A DNA stretch of 64,000 nucleotides from Rhodosalinus sp041365695 (GCF_041365695.1 NZ_JBGFSJ010000001.1:186001-250000), one strand, 5' to 3'; counted from the stretch's first letter, positions 40,404-48,327 are shown. Notes: generated by a model not told the origin, from the letters alone. Made by a program: numbers and translations.

Positions 40404-41375
40404 GTGGGCTATAACCTCAGCGAGGTCACGGGCTCCACCGGCGGCGGGATCGGCGGGCTGGACACGTGGACCTTCGACGTCACGCTCAACGGGACCGGGA
40501 TCACCACGGTTTCCGGCGATTTCGACGAGGTGCCGATCGGGGGCGGGCCCTCCAGCGAGCCCTCCGACGGGTACAGTTTCACCGTCAACAGCGGCGGAGC
40601 GTTCGGCAACCTGAGCTTCGATGCCGTCACCGGCGAATTCACCTTCACCATCGACCGCGCCACGGTTTTCGCATCTGGGTCGGACCAGACCGTGGCCATT
40701 TCGGTCACCGGCACCGACACCGCGGGCACCGACACCGATACCCTTTTCCTCAACCTGCTGATCTGCGTCGCGCGCGGCACCCTGATCGAAACCGAGGCCG
40801 GTCCGGTCGCCGTCGAGGCACTGCGTGTCGGTGACATGGTGCGGACGGTGGACGGTCCCTTCCGGCCGGTGCGCTGGCTTGGATGCCGCCGCTTCTCCCC
40901 AGCCGAACTGCGCGCCCACCGATCCCTTCGTCCGGTCCGCATCTCCGCGGGCGCATTCGGAAACGATCGTCCAGCGCGGGAGTTGCGCGTTTCCCCCCAG
41001 CACCGGGTGCTCGTGACCGGCTGGCGTGCGGAGCTTTTCTTCGGCGCGCAGGAGGTTCTCGTGCCCGCCAAGGGGCTGATCAACGACACGACGATCCGCG
41101 TGGAGGACGAGGCCGGATGGGTCGAGTACCATCACGTTCTCTTCGATCGCCACGAGATCATGCTGACCGAGGGGCTTGCGACCGAAAGCTTCCTCCCGGG
41201 CGACTACGCGCTTTGCGGGATCGAGGGCAAGGCGCGCGAGGAACTGTTCAAGCTCTTCCCCGAACTCGCCGAAGGCAACACCGCGATCGCGACCGCGCGC
41301 ATGACCCTGCGCCCGTGGGAAGGCGCGCTACTGCAGGCGCGTGGCGGCGTCATGGATGAAAAGGGCGCCCCGTGA
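40404..41375 (+). CDS. Hint-domain protein (Hint_2 type) with one VCBS/cadherin-like repeat, probably 5'-truncated
   Basis: 323 residues if started at the GTG 40404; a TTG at 40233 is the only other option and adds 57 unlikely residues. Residues ~1-118 look like the last VCBS-type repeat of a large secreted protein ('DGYSFTVNSGGAFGNLSFDA', 'SVTGTDTAGTDTDTLFLN'). The Hint domain begins at Cys121: 'CVARGTLIETEAGPVAVEAL', then 'ELRVSPQHRVLVTGWRAELF' and 'YHHVLFDRHEIMLTEGLATE'. Hint domains self-splice or self-cleave; related Roseobacter proteins are secreted and much longer. No signal peptide or ATG start is present. The stop overlaps the next gene (GTGA). Confidence 0.75.
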   Translation: MGYNLSEVTGSTGGGIGGLDTWTFDVTLNGTGITTVSGDFDEVPIGGGPSSEPSDGYSFTVNSGGAFGNLSFDAVTGEFTFTIDRATVFASGSDQTVAISVTGTDTAGTDTDTLFLNLLICVARGTLIETEAGPVAVEALRVGDMVRTVDGPFRPVRWLGCRRFSPAELRAHRSLRPVRISAGAFGNDRPARELRVSPQHRVLVTGWRAELFFGAQEVLVPAKGLINDTTIRVEDEAGWVEYHHVLFDRHEIMLTEGLATESFLPGDYALCGIEGKAREELFKLFPELAEGNTAIATARMTLRPWEGALLQARGGVMDEKGAP

Positions 41376-42195
41376 TCGCGCGGCGCGATTCCCTCGGTCG
41401 CACCCTGCCGGATGTCGAGAGCCCCGGGCCCGAACGCCTGCGCGCCTACGGGGACATGATCTTCCTCGCCTTTCGAAGTGCGCGGCATGCGAGGATGCCG
41501 GTCGCGCAACTGCGCAGCTATATAGAGCCGCCACTTCTGCTTGGCCAGTTCCGGCTGTTCCGTTTCGACGGCGTGGCACGCGGGCTCTACACCTGGGCGT
41601 GGCTCGGCGCCGGAGGCGAACGCCGCCTCATAAGCGGCGAGCAACTGACGCCCGAGGACTGGAACGCGGGCGACCGCCTCTGGATCGTGGACATCATGGC
41701 ACCCTACAGGGGACGACCGCCAGCATGGTCCGCTGGATCATGCGCAAGGGGCATTTCACCGACGAGGAATTCTTCTATCGCCGGGTCGGCGACGACAATC
41801 GCACGCGCCGTATCGTCCATATCGATTTCCGGCGGCAGGACCTGGCCAAGGTGTATTCCGAAACCGCCTTCCCGAAGCGCTTCGACCGAGCCATGCGCGG
41901 TGCAATGCTCTTCCGCAGCTTTTCCACGCCCGACCTGCGCCCCCCCCCGGCCCGGCTGCCATTTTCGCCTGCCATGCGCCGGGGCTGCCACGCCGACCTG
42001 ACGGCACTCACCTCCGCGCCGCGCGGCGCCATCCCACCCGGGATGCAAGTCTTTTCGGTCCGCGGCGCGGCATTCGACCTCGCGGGCACCCGCGCGGCGG
42101 TCGATGGCGTCAAAGCGTCATCCGGATCGCCTCGCGCAACTCCTCGTGCAGAATCCAGTTCCCGGTGCCGCCGTCGGTTTCCGTTTCACCCTTGA
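41372..42195 (+). pseudogene. HlyC-type toxin-activating lysine acyltransferase, frameshifted
   Basis: It starts at GTG 41372, overlapping the Hint gene stop. The first frame reads as HlyC up to 'NAGDRLWIVDIMAPYRG': His39 ('SARHARMPV') and Asp107 ('IVDIMAPY') match the catalytic pair of HlyC/ApxC. After the G-run at 41709-41712 the rest of the family continues in the -1 frame as 'TASMVRWIMRKGHFTDEEFF', then 'IVHIDFRRQDLAKVYSETAF'. Restoring one G gives 'APYRGTTASMVRW' and a continuous protein. HlyC enzymes move acyl groups from acyl-ACP to lysines of RTX proteins. The gene is either broken or carries a sequencing error. Its 3' end runs under the next, opposite gene. Confidence 0.8.
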
Positions 42196-42787
42196 ACCCG
42201 AGCAGGGCAGCCCCTTCCGAAGCGCCGGACCTCTGGTCGGGGTCGGCTTTCACCGAAAGGTATTCCGCGATCAGCAGGCCCGCCGCCAGAAAGGATCTGT
42301 TGGCCGACGCTTGCGATTTGTACCCCGCAACGCGTGCCATGCGCCCATCCGTCAGCCCGTCTTCGCCGGCCAGCGACAAGGCCGCGAGCATCGCGTGTTG
42401 CGGTCGTGAGAGCGCGACCTGCCGGATCGCCTCGACGTATTCTTCCGTGCCGGGCACGGCGATGCCTGTTCTGGGATCCTCGCGGCGCTCGCCTGTCCTG
42501 CGATCTTCCCGTGCGTCGAGGATGTCTTGCAACGCGGCGATGGCCGCCTCTTCCGTCGCGCCGGTCGCTTCGGCGATCATGCCGCGTGCCTTCGTCGGAG
42601 GCTTCGGGAACGCGCGTGCGACGAATTTGCCCGCAAGCCAACCCGACTTGACCTGATACCGGCTGTGCTCTCCGAGCAGGATCTCGTGCGGCGCGCTCGG
42701 CTTGGCGTCTTTTTTCTTGGTCTTCGTCATGCCCTTGAAGGGATCGGGGGCCTGGCCTGTGCGGCCCGCGGAACTGAACTGTGCCAT
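42110..42787 (-). CDS. Hypothetical protein
   Basis: 225 residues from ATG at 42785-42787 with AAGGAGA upstream. It is hydrophilic with no signal or membrane segment. The N-terminal ~35 residues are basic (MTKTKKKDAKPSA). The middle 'ALQDILDAREDRRTGERRED' is charged, and the C-terminal part 'LSRPQHAMLAALSLAGEDGL' with 'MARVAGYKSQASANRSFLAA' has the look of a winged-helix-like module (HxMLxAL...VAGYKS...AN). I do not recognise a family; DNA or RNA binding is a guess. It is downstream of the desaturase gene on the same strand, 58 bp away. Confidence 0.65.
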   Translation of the reverse strand: MAQFSSAGRTGQAPDPFKGMTKTKKKDAKPSAPHEILLGEHSRYQVKSGWLAGKFVARAFPKPPTKARGMIAEATGATEEAAIAALQDILDAREDRRTGERREDPRTGIAVPGTEEYVEAIRQVALSRPQHAMLAALSLAGEDGLTDGRMARVAGYKSQASANRSFLAAGLLIAEYLSVKADPDQRSGASEGAALLGFKGETETDGGTGNWILHEELREAIRMTL

Positions 42788-42845
42788 CGGGTGTCGTCTC
42801 CTTGTTTCGGGTCGGTCACGGACCGGCGCATCCGTTTCGGTGTCG

Positions 42846-43838
42846 TCACGGACGTCGCCGGGCCTCGGCGAAGGAAATCAGCTTTCGGTCGTTTTCGTCC
42901 CAGAGCGCCAGGCTTGCGCAACGCAGGCTTTCCCGCAGGGTGAGGCGGCGCGTCTCGACGAGGTCGTCGTGGTCGCGAAGGACCTCGGGCAGGCGATAGA
43001 ACGGTATCCGGCTGGCCAGGTGGTGCACGTGATGCGCTCCGATATTCCCGGTGAGCCAGTTCAGGACCGGCGGCAGTATGTAATTGGACGACCCGTGCAG
43101 CGCCGCCTCGTGCACGTTCCAATCCTCTTGGCGTTCCCAGACCGTGTCCTCGAACTGGTGCTGCACGTAGAACATCCACATGCCCAGGCTCGCAGCCAGC
43201 GACATCGTCGGCACGAAGATGAACAGCACGACCTCCAGACCGCCAAACCAGATCAGAAGTGCCAGCAGCCCGCCGATCCCGGCATTCGTGGCCTGGGAGC
43301 TGAGCCAGTAGCGCCATCCCGATCGCATCAACCCGACCGGCAGGCGGTTTTGCAGGAAGAAGGTGTAGAAGGGCACGATCCCGAACAGAACCAGGGGATG
43401 CCGAAGAAGACGATAAAGCACGCGGCCGAGCCGGGATTTGCTTCGGTATTCGGTCACGGTCAGAACCGGGACGTCTCCGGTGCCGCGCTGGTCGAGGTTG
43501 CCCGTGGTGGCGTGGTGGATCGCGTGCGTCTTGCGCCAGACGTCATAGGGGGTGAGCGTCAGAACCCCGAGGGCCCTTCCGATCCAGTCACCGAGTTTCC
43601 GGTTTCGGAAAAACGACCCATGGCCGCAATCGTGCTGGATCATGAAGGTTCGGACGAGAAAGCCGGCGTTCACCATGGCCAGCGCGACGGAGAGAACGGG
43701 ACTGATCGACAGGGCCCACCAGGCGAGTGCCCAGATCGCCAGGAAGGGCAGAAGCGTCACGGACAACTCGAGAAGGCTGCGGGCGGGGATGGGTTCGCGA
43801 TACTTCGTGAGGACACGGGTCCACTGTTGCGGCTTCAA
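42846..43838 (-). CDS. Membrane fatty acid desaturase
   Basis: 330 residues from a TTG at 43836-43838 (AGGAG 9 nt upstream). The three His boxes of acyl-lipid desaturases are present: 'QHDCGHGSF' (H69-H73), 'KTHAIHHATTG' (H105-H109) and 'NIGAHHVHHLASRIPFYRLP'. Four or so membrane helices surround them. The pattern matches DesA-type (delta-12-like) di-iron desaturases that put double bonds into membrane lipid chains using oxygen and ferredoxin. The neighbouring upstream gene is a cold-shock protein, so a role in low-temperature membrane fluidity is plausible. Confidence 0.93.
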   Translation of the reverse strand: MKPQQWTRVLTKYREPIPARSLLELSVTLLPFLAIWALAWWALSISPVLSVALAMVNAGFLVRTFMIQHDCGHGSFFRNRKLGDWIGRALGVLTLTPYDVWRKTHAIHHATTGNLDQRGTGDVPVLTVTEYRSKSRLGRVLYRLLRHPLVLFGIVPFYTFFLQNRLPVGLMRSGWRYWLSSQATNAGIGGLLALLIWFGGLEVVLFIFVPTMSLAASLGMWMFYVQHQFEDTVWERQEDWNVHEAALHGSSNYILPPVLNWLTGNIGAHHVHHLASRIPFYRLPEVLRDHDDLVETRRLTLRESLRCASLALWDENDRKLISFAEARRRP

Positions 43839-43880
43839 ACCGGCGTACTCCTGGTGCTTGTGCGAGGATGATGACGAGAC

Positions 43881-43902
43881 CGGGCGCCCATCGGGGCGCC
43901 CG
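43881..43902 (-). terminator. Terminator after the cold-shock gene
   Basis: CGGGCGCCC (43881-43889) pairs with GGGCGCCCG (43894-43902) around a 4-nt loop, 11 bp past the csp stop and before the desaturase start. No T-run is visible, so some read-through into the desaturase gene is possible. Confidence 0.5.
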
Positions 43903-43913
43903 GGACCACCGGG

Positions 43914-44120
43914 TCAGGCAAGCGCGATGTTGGTCGCGCTCTCGCGGCCATCGCGGCCGGTTTCGACGTCGAAGGTCACCTTCTGGGCGTCCGCGAGACC
44001 GGTGAGGCCGGCGCGTTCGACGGCAGAGATGTGGACGAAGACGTCCTTGCCGCCGGACTCCGGTTCGATGAATCCGAAGCCTTTGGTGGCGTTGAACCAT
44101 TTCACGGTGCCATTGGCCAT
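43914..44120 (-). CDS. Cold-shock protein (CspA family)
   Basis: 68 residues from ATG at 44118-44120 (AGGAGA upstream). A single cold-shock domain has both RNA-binding motifs: 'NGTVKWFNATKGFGFIEPE' (RNP1 KGFGFI) and 'GGKDVFVHISAVERAGL' (RNP2 VFVH). Length is normal for the family. CspA-type proteins melt mRNA structure, often at low temperature or in stationary phase. A long leader precedes it, and a desaturase gene lies downstream on the same strand. Confidence 0.97.
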   Translation of the reverse strand: MANGTVKWFNATKGFGFIEPESGGKDVFVHISAVERAGLTGLADAQKVTFDVETGRDGRESATNIALA

Positions 44121-44416
44121 ATCCGTTGTCTCCTGTTCAAGTGCTGCCCGCGGAATGCGGCAGCCCGGCAGAGTCAGACTGAATCGATCGACTGAGAGCC
44201 GGATGAACGGAAGCAGCGGTTCGAAGCGAAAAACACAGGCTCCACACAGCTGGGCATTCGCAGCATCGCATACAAGGGCTGTCGCTCTTCGCCGAGGTTT
44301 CGGTTTTCGGCATGAAGGAGGCCGGCCGCCCTTGCCGCCCGGAACATTCACCATCGAAGCTCGACCTCGAGGCGCGGGTGGAAGACGCGAGTTCGGCGCG
44401 CGCGGGTCTTCCACGT
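44121..44416 (-). other. Leader region of the cold-shock gene
   Basis: 296 bp between csp and the convergent-ended YiiX-type gene. It has no convincing coding frame and lower GC than flanking genes. CspA mRNAs commonly have long structured leaders, so part of this stretch is probably transcribed 5'-UTR; no motif was fixed. Confidence 0.35.
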
Positions 44417-45229
44417 TCACGAGCGAGGCGCCTCGTCCCGGGTATCGGCCGTCGGCAGATCGGCCCAGTCGAGACTGCGATGGTCGAATCCGGAAACGAG
44501 GTGCGGCTTCACGATCTCGAAGTAGGGCGAGAGATCGAAATCCCGCGGCGCGAAGAGCGAATGATGCCGCACGTGGAGGATCTCCTGCCGCGCGTATCGA
44601 GAGCCCGAGCGTGCCTCGACCGTCCGGATGTCGGGCAGGATCGGGTAGCGCACCGATTGGAAAGCCTGGGCGATCAGAGATGAGCAGATCGCGCGGGTCG
44701 GATCGCCGGAGCCGAGCGCCAGCATGCGCCGCCGCCAGCGCACGGGCACGGGCGGCGTGGGCAGCAGGTACCGCGCGAGATCCACGATGTTGCGCATGTC
44801 GTAGCGCAGGCCGATCCGGCATGTCATGAAGTCGACCACCGCGCAGGCCTCGCCTTCACTCAGGCCGACAGGCCGGCATATCCGGGTGTTGAACGTGGCG
44901 TACTTGCTCAGCGGAGAAGAGACACAGCCCTCCCCCAGATTGACCTCGACCAGGCGATGGGATTCCTCGGAGCCGGATCCTCCAACGGTGCGATCCCCGA
45001 CGAACATCGCGGCGTGGGACCAGGTTGACTGCGTCAGGTACTTTATCGCGGCCGAGACACGCTGCCGTCCCTCGATCAGGAGAATGTCGGCGGGCCGCAG
45101 CGTGTTTTGCAGGGTCTCGAAATCCGAGGGCGTGAAGGGCACGTAACCGGAACTGGGCTGCTCCAGCCGTCGGGCGATGCCGCGACCGGCACGATCGAGC
45201 AACGCGTCGAACCACGCGGTCACCTGCAT
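44417..45229 (-). CDS. YiiX/YebB-like NlpC/P60-superfamily cysteine hydrolase
   Basis: 270 residues. The circularly permuted papain-like order is visible: catalytic His region 'RPADILLIEGRQRVSAAIKY' followed by 'TQSTWSHAAMFVG', and the Cys late in 'AICSSLIAQAFQSV'. Between them, 'LVEVNLGEGCVSSPLSKYAT' fits the family. Enzymes of this group act as amidases or peptidases on murein or lipids. There is no signal peptide and the ribosome site is weak, so the start is uncertain. It stands alone in the accessory segment. Confidence 0.83.
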   Translation of the reverse strand: MQVTAWFDALLDRAGRGIARRLEQPSSGYVPFTPSDFETLQNTLRPADILLIEGRQRVSAAIKYLTQSTWSHAAMFVGDRTVGGSGSEESHRLVEVNLGEGCVSSPLSKYATFNTRICRPVGLSEGEACAVVDFMTCRIGLRYDMRNIVDLARYLLPTPPVPVRWRRRMLALGSGDPTRAICSSLIAQAFQSVRYPILPDIRTVEARSGSRYARQEILHVRHHSLFAPRDFDLSPYFEIVKPHLVSGFDHRSLDWADLPTADTRDEAPRS

Positions 45230-45522
45230 CTCCGTGGCGCCGGCTCAACCGGCAGTCCGGCCGTCGCGCGGCCGCTTTCAGCGATGTGCACGGGCCGGAT
45301 GGTTTGCATCAGTCATCCTCCGCCGACCGGGATCGGGCCCCGGGACGGGACCTTCCAGCGGGGGAACGCGACCGGGGTGGAGATACGGCACCCTGTCTTG
45401 CCCAAGCGTGCGGGGGGCGGTCCGCCCCCGGCGCATGACATCTTCGCACCTCTGTCACGCCTGCCCGTCGCGGAAGTCCCGTTTCACGGTCACGCGAGGC
45501 CGCGGACGAGGACCACCGGGTC

Positions 45523-46074
45523 TCAGTCGGAGCCCAGATGATCTGTCGTGAAAAGCATGTCGTCGCCAGCGCCGGAATGGCACGCGATGCAGCCGGCGTT
45601 CGTGCCCTTCGCGACCCTGCCCGCGAGGCGCATGCCCTTCGGGTTCCTGTCGAGCGATCCGTCGGGCAGGTACTTCGCCCAGAACCAGTCGGCGTTGTCC
45701 GGATCATATCCCGCCTCGCGGCGGAACATCACCGTGACCGCGGCGAGATGCGTGTCGGGATCGCTCAGCACGTCGGCGATCCCGACGCCTTCTGGACCGT
45801 AATTGCGCTTGATCACCAGATCGCCGGAATGTCCGTCGATCGTGGCTGTGGTATAGAGCGTCTCCAGCATCATGCCATGCGGTGCGACGCCCTGGTAAGG
45901 GAAGCTGCGCAGCATGCCTTCCCCGGCGAGGTTCATGTCCTCCATCGCGGCCCACAATTCGGCCGCGTAACCGGTATCCGCGTCGGTTCCGAAAGGCGCC
46001 TCCTGGGCGGTCGCGCTGCCCGCGCTCAACGCCAGAGCGGCCAGGCCGCCTTTCGCGGTATGTCCTAGGGTCAT
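45523..46074 (-). CDS. Cytochrome P460-family secreted heme protein
   Basis: 183 residues from ATG at 46072-46074 with GGAGGAG 7 nt upstream. Signal peptide 1-23 (ATA-QEAP). The P460 domain reads 'LWAAMEDMNLAGEGMLRSFP', 'VIKRNYGPEG', 'AVTVMFRREAGYDPDNADWF' and 'WAKYLPDGSLDRNPKGMRLA', with heme attachment CIACH in 'NAGCIACHSGAGDD'. True cytochromes P460 also have a Lys cross-linked to heme and oxidise hydroxylamine; family members without it act as NO-binding or peroxidase-like cytochromes. Which kind this is cannot be settled here. It works in the periplasm. Confidence 0.85.
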   Translation of the reverse strand: MTLGHTAKGGLAALALSAGSATAQEAPFGTDADTGYAAELWAAMEDMNLAGEGMLRSFPYQGVAPHGMMLETLYTTATIDGHSGDLVIKRNYGPEGVGIADVLSDPDTHLAAVTVMFRREAGYDPDNADWFWAKYLPDGSLDRNPKGMRLAGRVAKGTNAGCIACHSGAGDDMLFTTDHLGSD

Positions 46075-46212
46075 CTGAAATCTCCTCCCGTTTCACCCAT
46101 AGGTTAACCCGGATCCCGGGATCGCAGGGTCACGATCGACTGATCCGACCGTGGGGAGAACGTGATCATTCAGGAATTGACCGAGCCGGTGGTGCGGGGA
46201 CACACTTGCGCT

Positions 46213-46578
46213 GTGTTCCGTAAGTCTATCGCCATACTGAGCCTTGTCGCTGGGCCGGGTCTGGCGGCCTCGAGTCAGTCGACGGCGGACCACGGCACCT
46301 TGTGTGTCCGCAATGCCAGCGCGCAGCCCCATGTCTTCGCGGTAGAAGCGCCGGAGGCCGGACGGCGCGTTCGGAAACTGGCGCCCGGCGAACAGCTTTG
46401 CGTTCACGGCGCCCTTGCAGACCGGACCGGTGTGGTGTCCGCGTTCGAAGATTTCGACGCGATGGAGGGCTGCTCGCGTATCGTCGCGGTGGGAAGAACC
46501 GAAGACATGCTGAAATATGTCGATTTCGACCGATGTTTCTGGAGTTCGAACAGCCCGTCGAGCATCCAGCAACAGTGA
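46213..46578 (+). CDS. Small secreted protein of unknown function
   Basis: 121 residues from GTG 46213, chosen because it opens a signal peptide (FRKSIAILSLVAGPGLA); an earlier GTG at 46162 would add 17 residues. The mature part has four Cys ('TLCVRNASAQPHVFAVEAPE', 'GEQLCVHGALAD', 'AMEGCSRIVAVG', 'FDRCFWSSN'), so two disulfides are likely. I have a vague memory of similar small Cys-rich periplasmic proteins in this bacterial family, with no known function. Divergent from the P460 gene. Confidence 0.6.
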   Translation: MFRKSIAILSLVAGPGLAASSQSTADHGTLCVRNASAQPHVFAVEAPEAGRRVRKLAPGEQLCVHGALADRTGVVSAFEDFDAMEGCSRIVAVGRTEDMLKYVDFDRCFWSSNSPSSIQQQ

Positions 46579-46947
46579 CATGCCGGGACCTCGATGGCCG
46601 TGCGGACGGCCTTCATGGATTTCTCCGCCCGCTGATCCTGCGGGCCTGCCTTCCTCGTCCTGCTTTCGGGGGACCGCCTCCCGCGCGCGGGGCCCTTCGA
46701 TGCTCCATGCGTGTCGCCGCCTTTCCAGCCAGCAACGCGTCGTGGGTAAGGCGCGCTTGAAGCCGTCCCGAGATCGGGGATCGGCACGGACGAGAAGACG
46801 GACGACGCAGCGATCGGGGGTTCAGCGCCTCCGGCTACCGAAGGGATCGGTCGCGACACGCTTGGAAAGATGAAGGTCCCAGGTGGTGTGCCGCCACTGT
46901 CCGCGACGCAGGCCGAGGCGCCTGCCCGCAACATGCGGGAAGCGCTG
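46579..46947. other. Intergenic stretch without a supported gene
   Basis: About 370 bp. Open frames here lack ribosome sites and give Arg/Ser/Pro-rich shadow proteins. No repeat, hairpin with T-run or RNA gene was seen. Confidence 0.5.
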
Positions 46948-47565
46948 TCACCGTTTCCGGGCGACCACGAAGCGCGAGGGAAGCGAGGGCGGAAGCAGGT
47001 CGGTCTCGAGGATCTCGAACCCGGCCTCCGAGATGGCCCGGTCGATTTGCGCCACCTTCAGCAGGCTCATGGCAGGGAGCTTGCCCAACGCCCGCATCGC
47101 CGCGACCACGGGGCGATAGCGCCATTTCTCGCCGATCGCCGGGGTCTTGGAGATGAAGACCCCGCCCGGGCGCAAGACGTCGCGCATGGAGCCCAGCCCT
47201 TTGGCCAGGTCCGGCAGCAGGTGCAGCAGGTTGAAGGCGAGCACCGCATCGACGTCTTCCCCGGGGGTGGCCGCGCGGGCGACCCCGGCCTGGCGGAAAC
47301 TCAGGTTGCCCTGGGCCGCGGTCCGGCGTTTCTCCTCGGCGATCGCGATCATCGCGCCGGAGAGGTCGGTGCCGACATAGGTGGCCACGCAGGGGGCAAG
47401 GCGAAGCGCGGTCGAGCCTGTGCCGCAGCCCAACTCGAGCACCCGGTCTTCCGGCCGGAGGCGGGATTTCACGCGCGCGAGGGCGGCTTCGTAGGCGCCG
47501 GGGTCGGAGATCCGGCGGCGGGCGTAGGCCTCGGCGGCGCGGTCCCAGAAGGCGGCTGCGTCCAC
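46948..47565 (-). CDS. Class I SAM-dependent methyltransferase
   Basis: 205 residues from a GTG at 47563-47565 (AAGGAC upstream). Motif I is 'EDRVLELGCGTGSTALRLAP', motif II 'ATYVGTDLSGAMIAIAEEKR', and 'VDAVLAFNLLHLLPDLAKGL' with 'LRPGGVFISKTPAIGE' complete the fold. Such small methyltransferases of the UbiE/type 11 group act on quinones, lipids or small metabolites; the substrate is not evident. It has its own transcription unit next to the tRNA-Asp genes. Confidence 0.9.
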   Translation of the reverse strand: MDAAAFWDRAAEAYARRRISDPGAYEAALARVKSRLRPEDRVLELGCGTGSTALRLAPCVATYVGTDLSGAMIAIAEEKRRTAAQGNLSFRQAGVARAATPGEDVDAVLAFNLLHLLPDLAKGLGSMRDVLRPGGVFISKTPAIGEKWRYRPVVAAMRALGKLPAMSLLKVAQIDRAISEAGFEILETDLLPPSLPSRFVVARKR

Positions 47566-47798
47566 GGGATGTCCTTTCGCGGTTTGGTGTGCTCTGCGCG
47601 ATCTATGCCCCATACCGCGCGCCGGGGAAATCGCCGACATTCGCGGGCGCCTTTCGCGCCCGACCGGCCCCGCCGCAATGCCGCGATGCGAGGCCCGGCG
47701 CAGGATGCCGCGCTTGCGGCGCCGAGGGCGGCGGTCTCGGCAGAGGGGCGATCGCGTCGCCGCCGCGATGTCTCGGCCTCAAACTGCGCCAAATGCGC

Positions 47799-47827
47799 TT
47801 GACGCGACCGAGGGCCGCGCATAGAAC
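47799..47827 (+). promoter_or_regulatory. Promoter of the tRNA-Asp pair
   Basis: TTGACG (47799-47804), 17-bp spacer, TAGAAC (47822-47827). Transcription would start about 28 nt before the first tRNA-Asp. Confidence 0.6.
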
Positions 47828-47861
47828 CCGCCCCACGCCCGGGCAACCGGGCAGGCGGCAT

Positions 47862-47938
47862 GCGGTTGTAGCTCAGTTGGTTAGAGTACCGGCCTGTCAC
47901 GCCGGGGGTCGCGGGTTCGAGCCCCGTCAACCGCGCCA
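47862..47938 (+). tRNA. tRNA-Asp (anticodon GUC), copy 1
   Basis: 77 nt with encoded CCA. Acceptor GCGGTTG (47862-47868) pairs with CAACCGC (47928-47934), then G and CCA. The anticodon loop CTGTCAC in stem CCGGC/GCCGG gives GTC. D arm 'AGCTCAGTTGGTTAGAGT' and T arm 'GGGTTCGAGCCC' are normal. Confidence 0.96.
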
Positions 47939-47990
47939 TCGCCGCCGAACCGGCCCGGAGGGCATCCCGGTGGATCCGTCCACCCCATGC

Positions 47991-48067
47991 GCGGTTGTAG
48001 CTCAGTTGGTTAGAGTACCGGCCTGTCACGCCGGGGGTCGCGGGTTCGAGCCCCGTCAACCGCGCCA
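47991..48067 (+). tRNA. tRNA-Asp (anticodon GUC), copy 2
   Basis: 77 nt, base-for-base identical to copy 1, 52 bp downstream. No separate promoter is obvious, so the pair is probably one transcript cut into two tRNAs. Confidence 0.96.
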
Positions 48068-48102
48068 CACCTTCCCCAAGCACGGGACGCTCCGGAATAC
48101 CG

Positions 48103-48327
48103 ATGCGCGCGCTTCTCGATCAGGTGCCATGGAGCGTCGCGGTGATCCTGGCGCTGACGCTCGGCCTCGCGCCCTTTACGCCGGAACCCCATCTCGTCGA
48201 AAAGCTTCGCATGCTGGGCGCGGGCACGCTCACCCGGCCCATCGATATCCTGGACCTCGCGCTGCACGGGGCGCCCTGGGTCCTCTTGATGGCAAAGGGC
48301 TGGACGGCCGTCAGGCCGAAAGGCTGA
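48103..48327 (+). CDS. Small membrane protein (74 aa)
   Basis: 74 residues with two hydrophobic segments ('VPWSVAVILALTLGLAPFTP' and 'LHGAPWVLLMAKGW'). They are joined by the conserved-looking 'EPHLVEKLRMLGAGTLTRPI'. I recall near-identical small proteins in other Rhodobacteraceae, often wrongly labelled 'RND transporter'; they are far too short for that. It begins 36 bp after the second tRNA-Asp. Its 3' end overlaps the convergent hydrolase gene by 17 bp. Function unknown. Confidence 0.75.
   Translation: MRALLDQVPWSVAVILALTLGLAPFTPEPHLVEKLRMLGAGTLTRPIDILDLALHGAPWVLLMAKGWTAVRPKG

Noticed and set aside
39583..40404. tRNA-Leu as integration site with a direct repeat
   Set aside because: No second copy of the tRNA 3' end was found by eye up to tRNA-Asp, and no integrase gene is present.
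45230..45522. Frames between the YiiX-type and P460 genes
   Set aside because: All lack ribosome sites and give Arg/Ser/Thr-rich shadow sequences.
46404..46934. Minus-strand frame across the end of the small secreted gene
   Set aside because: No start context or domain; composition typical of antisense shadow.
48103..48327. 'RND transporter' label for the 74-residue protein
   Set aside because: RND pumps exceed 1000 residues; two short helices cannot support that function.
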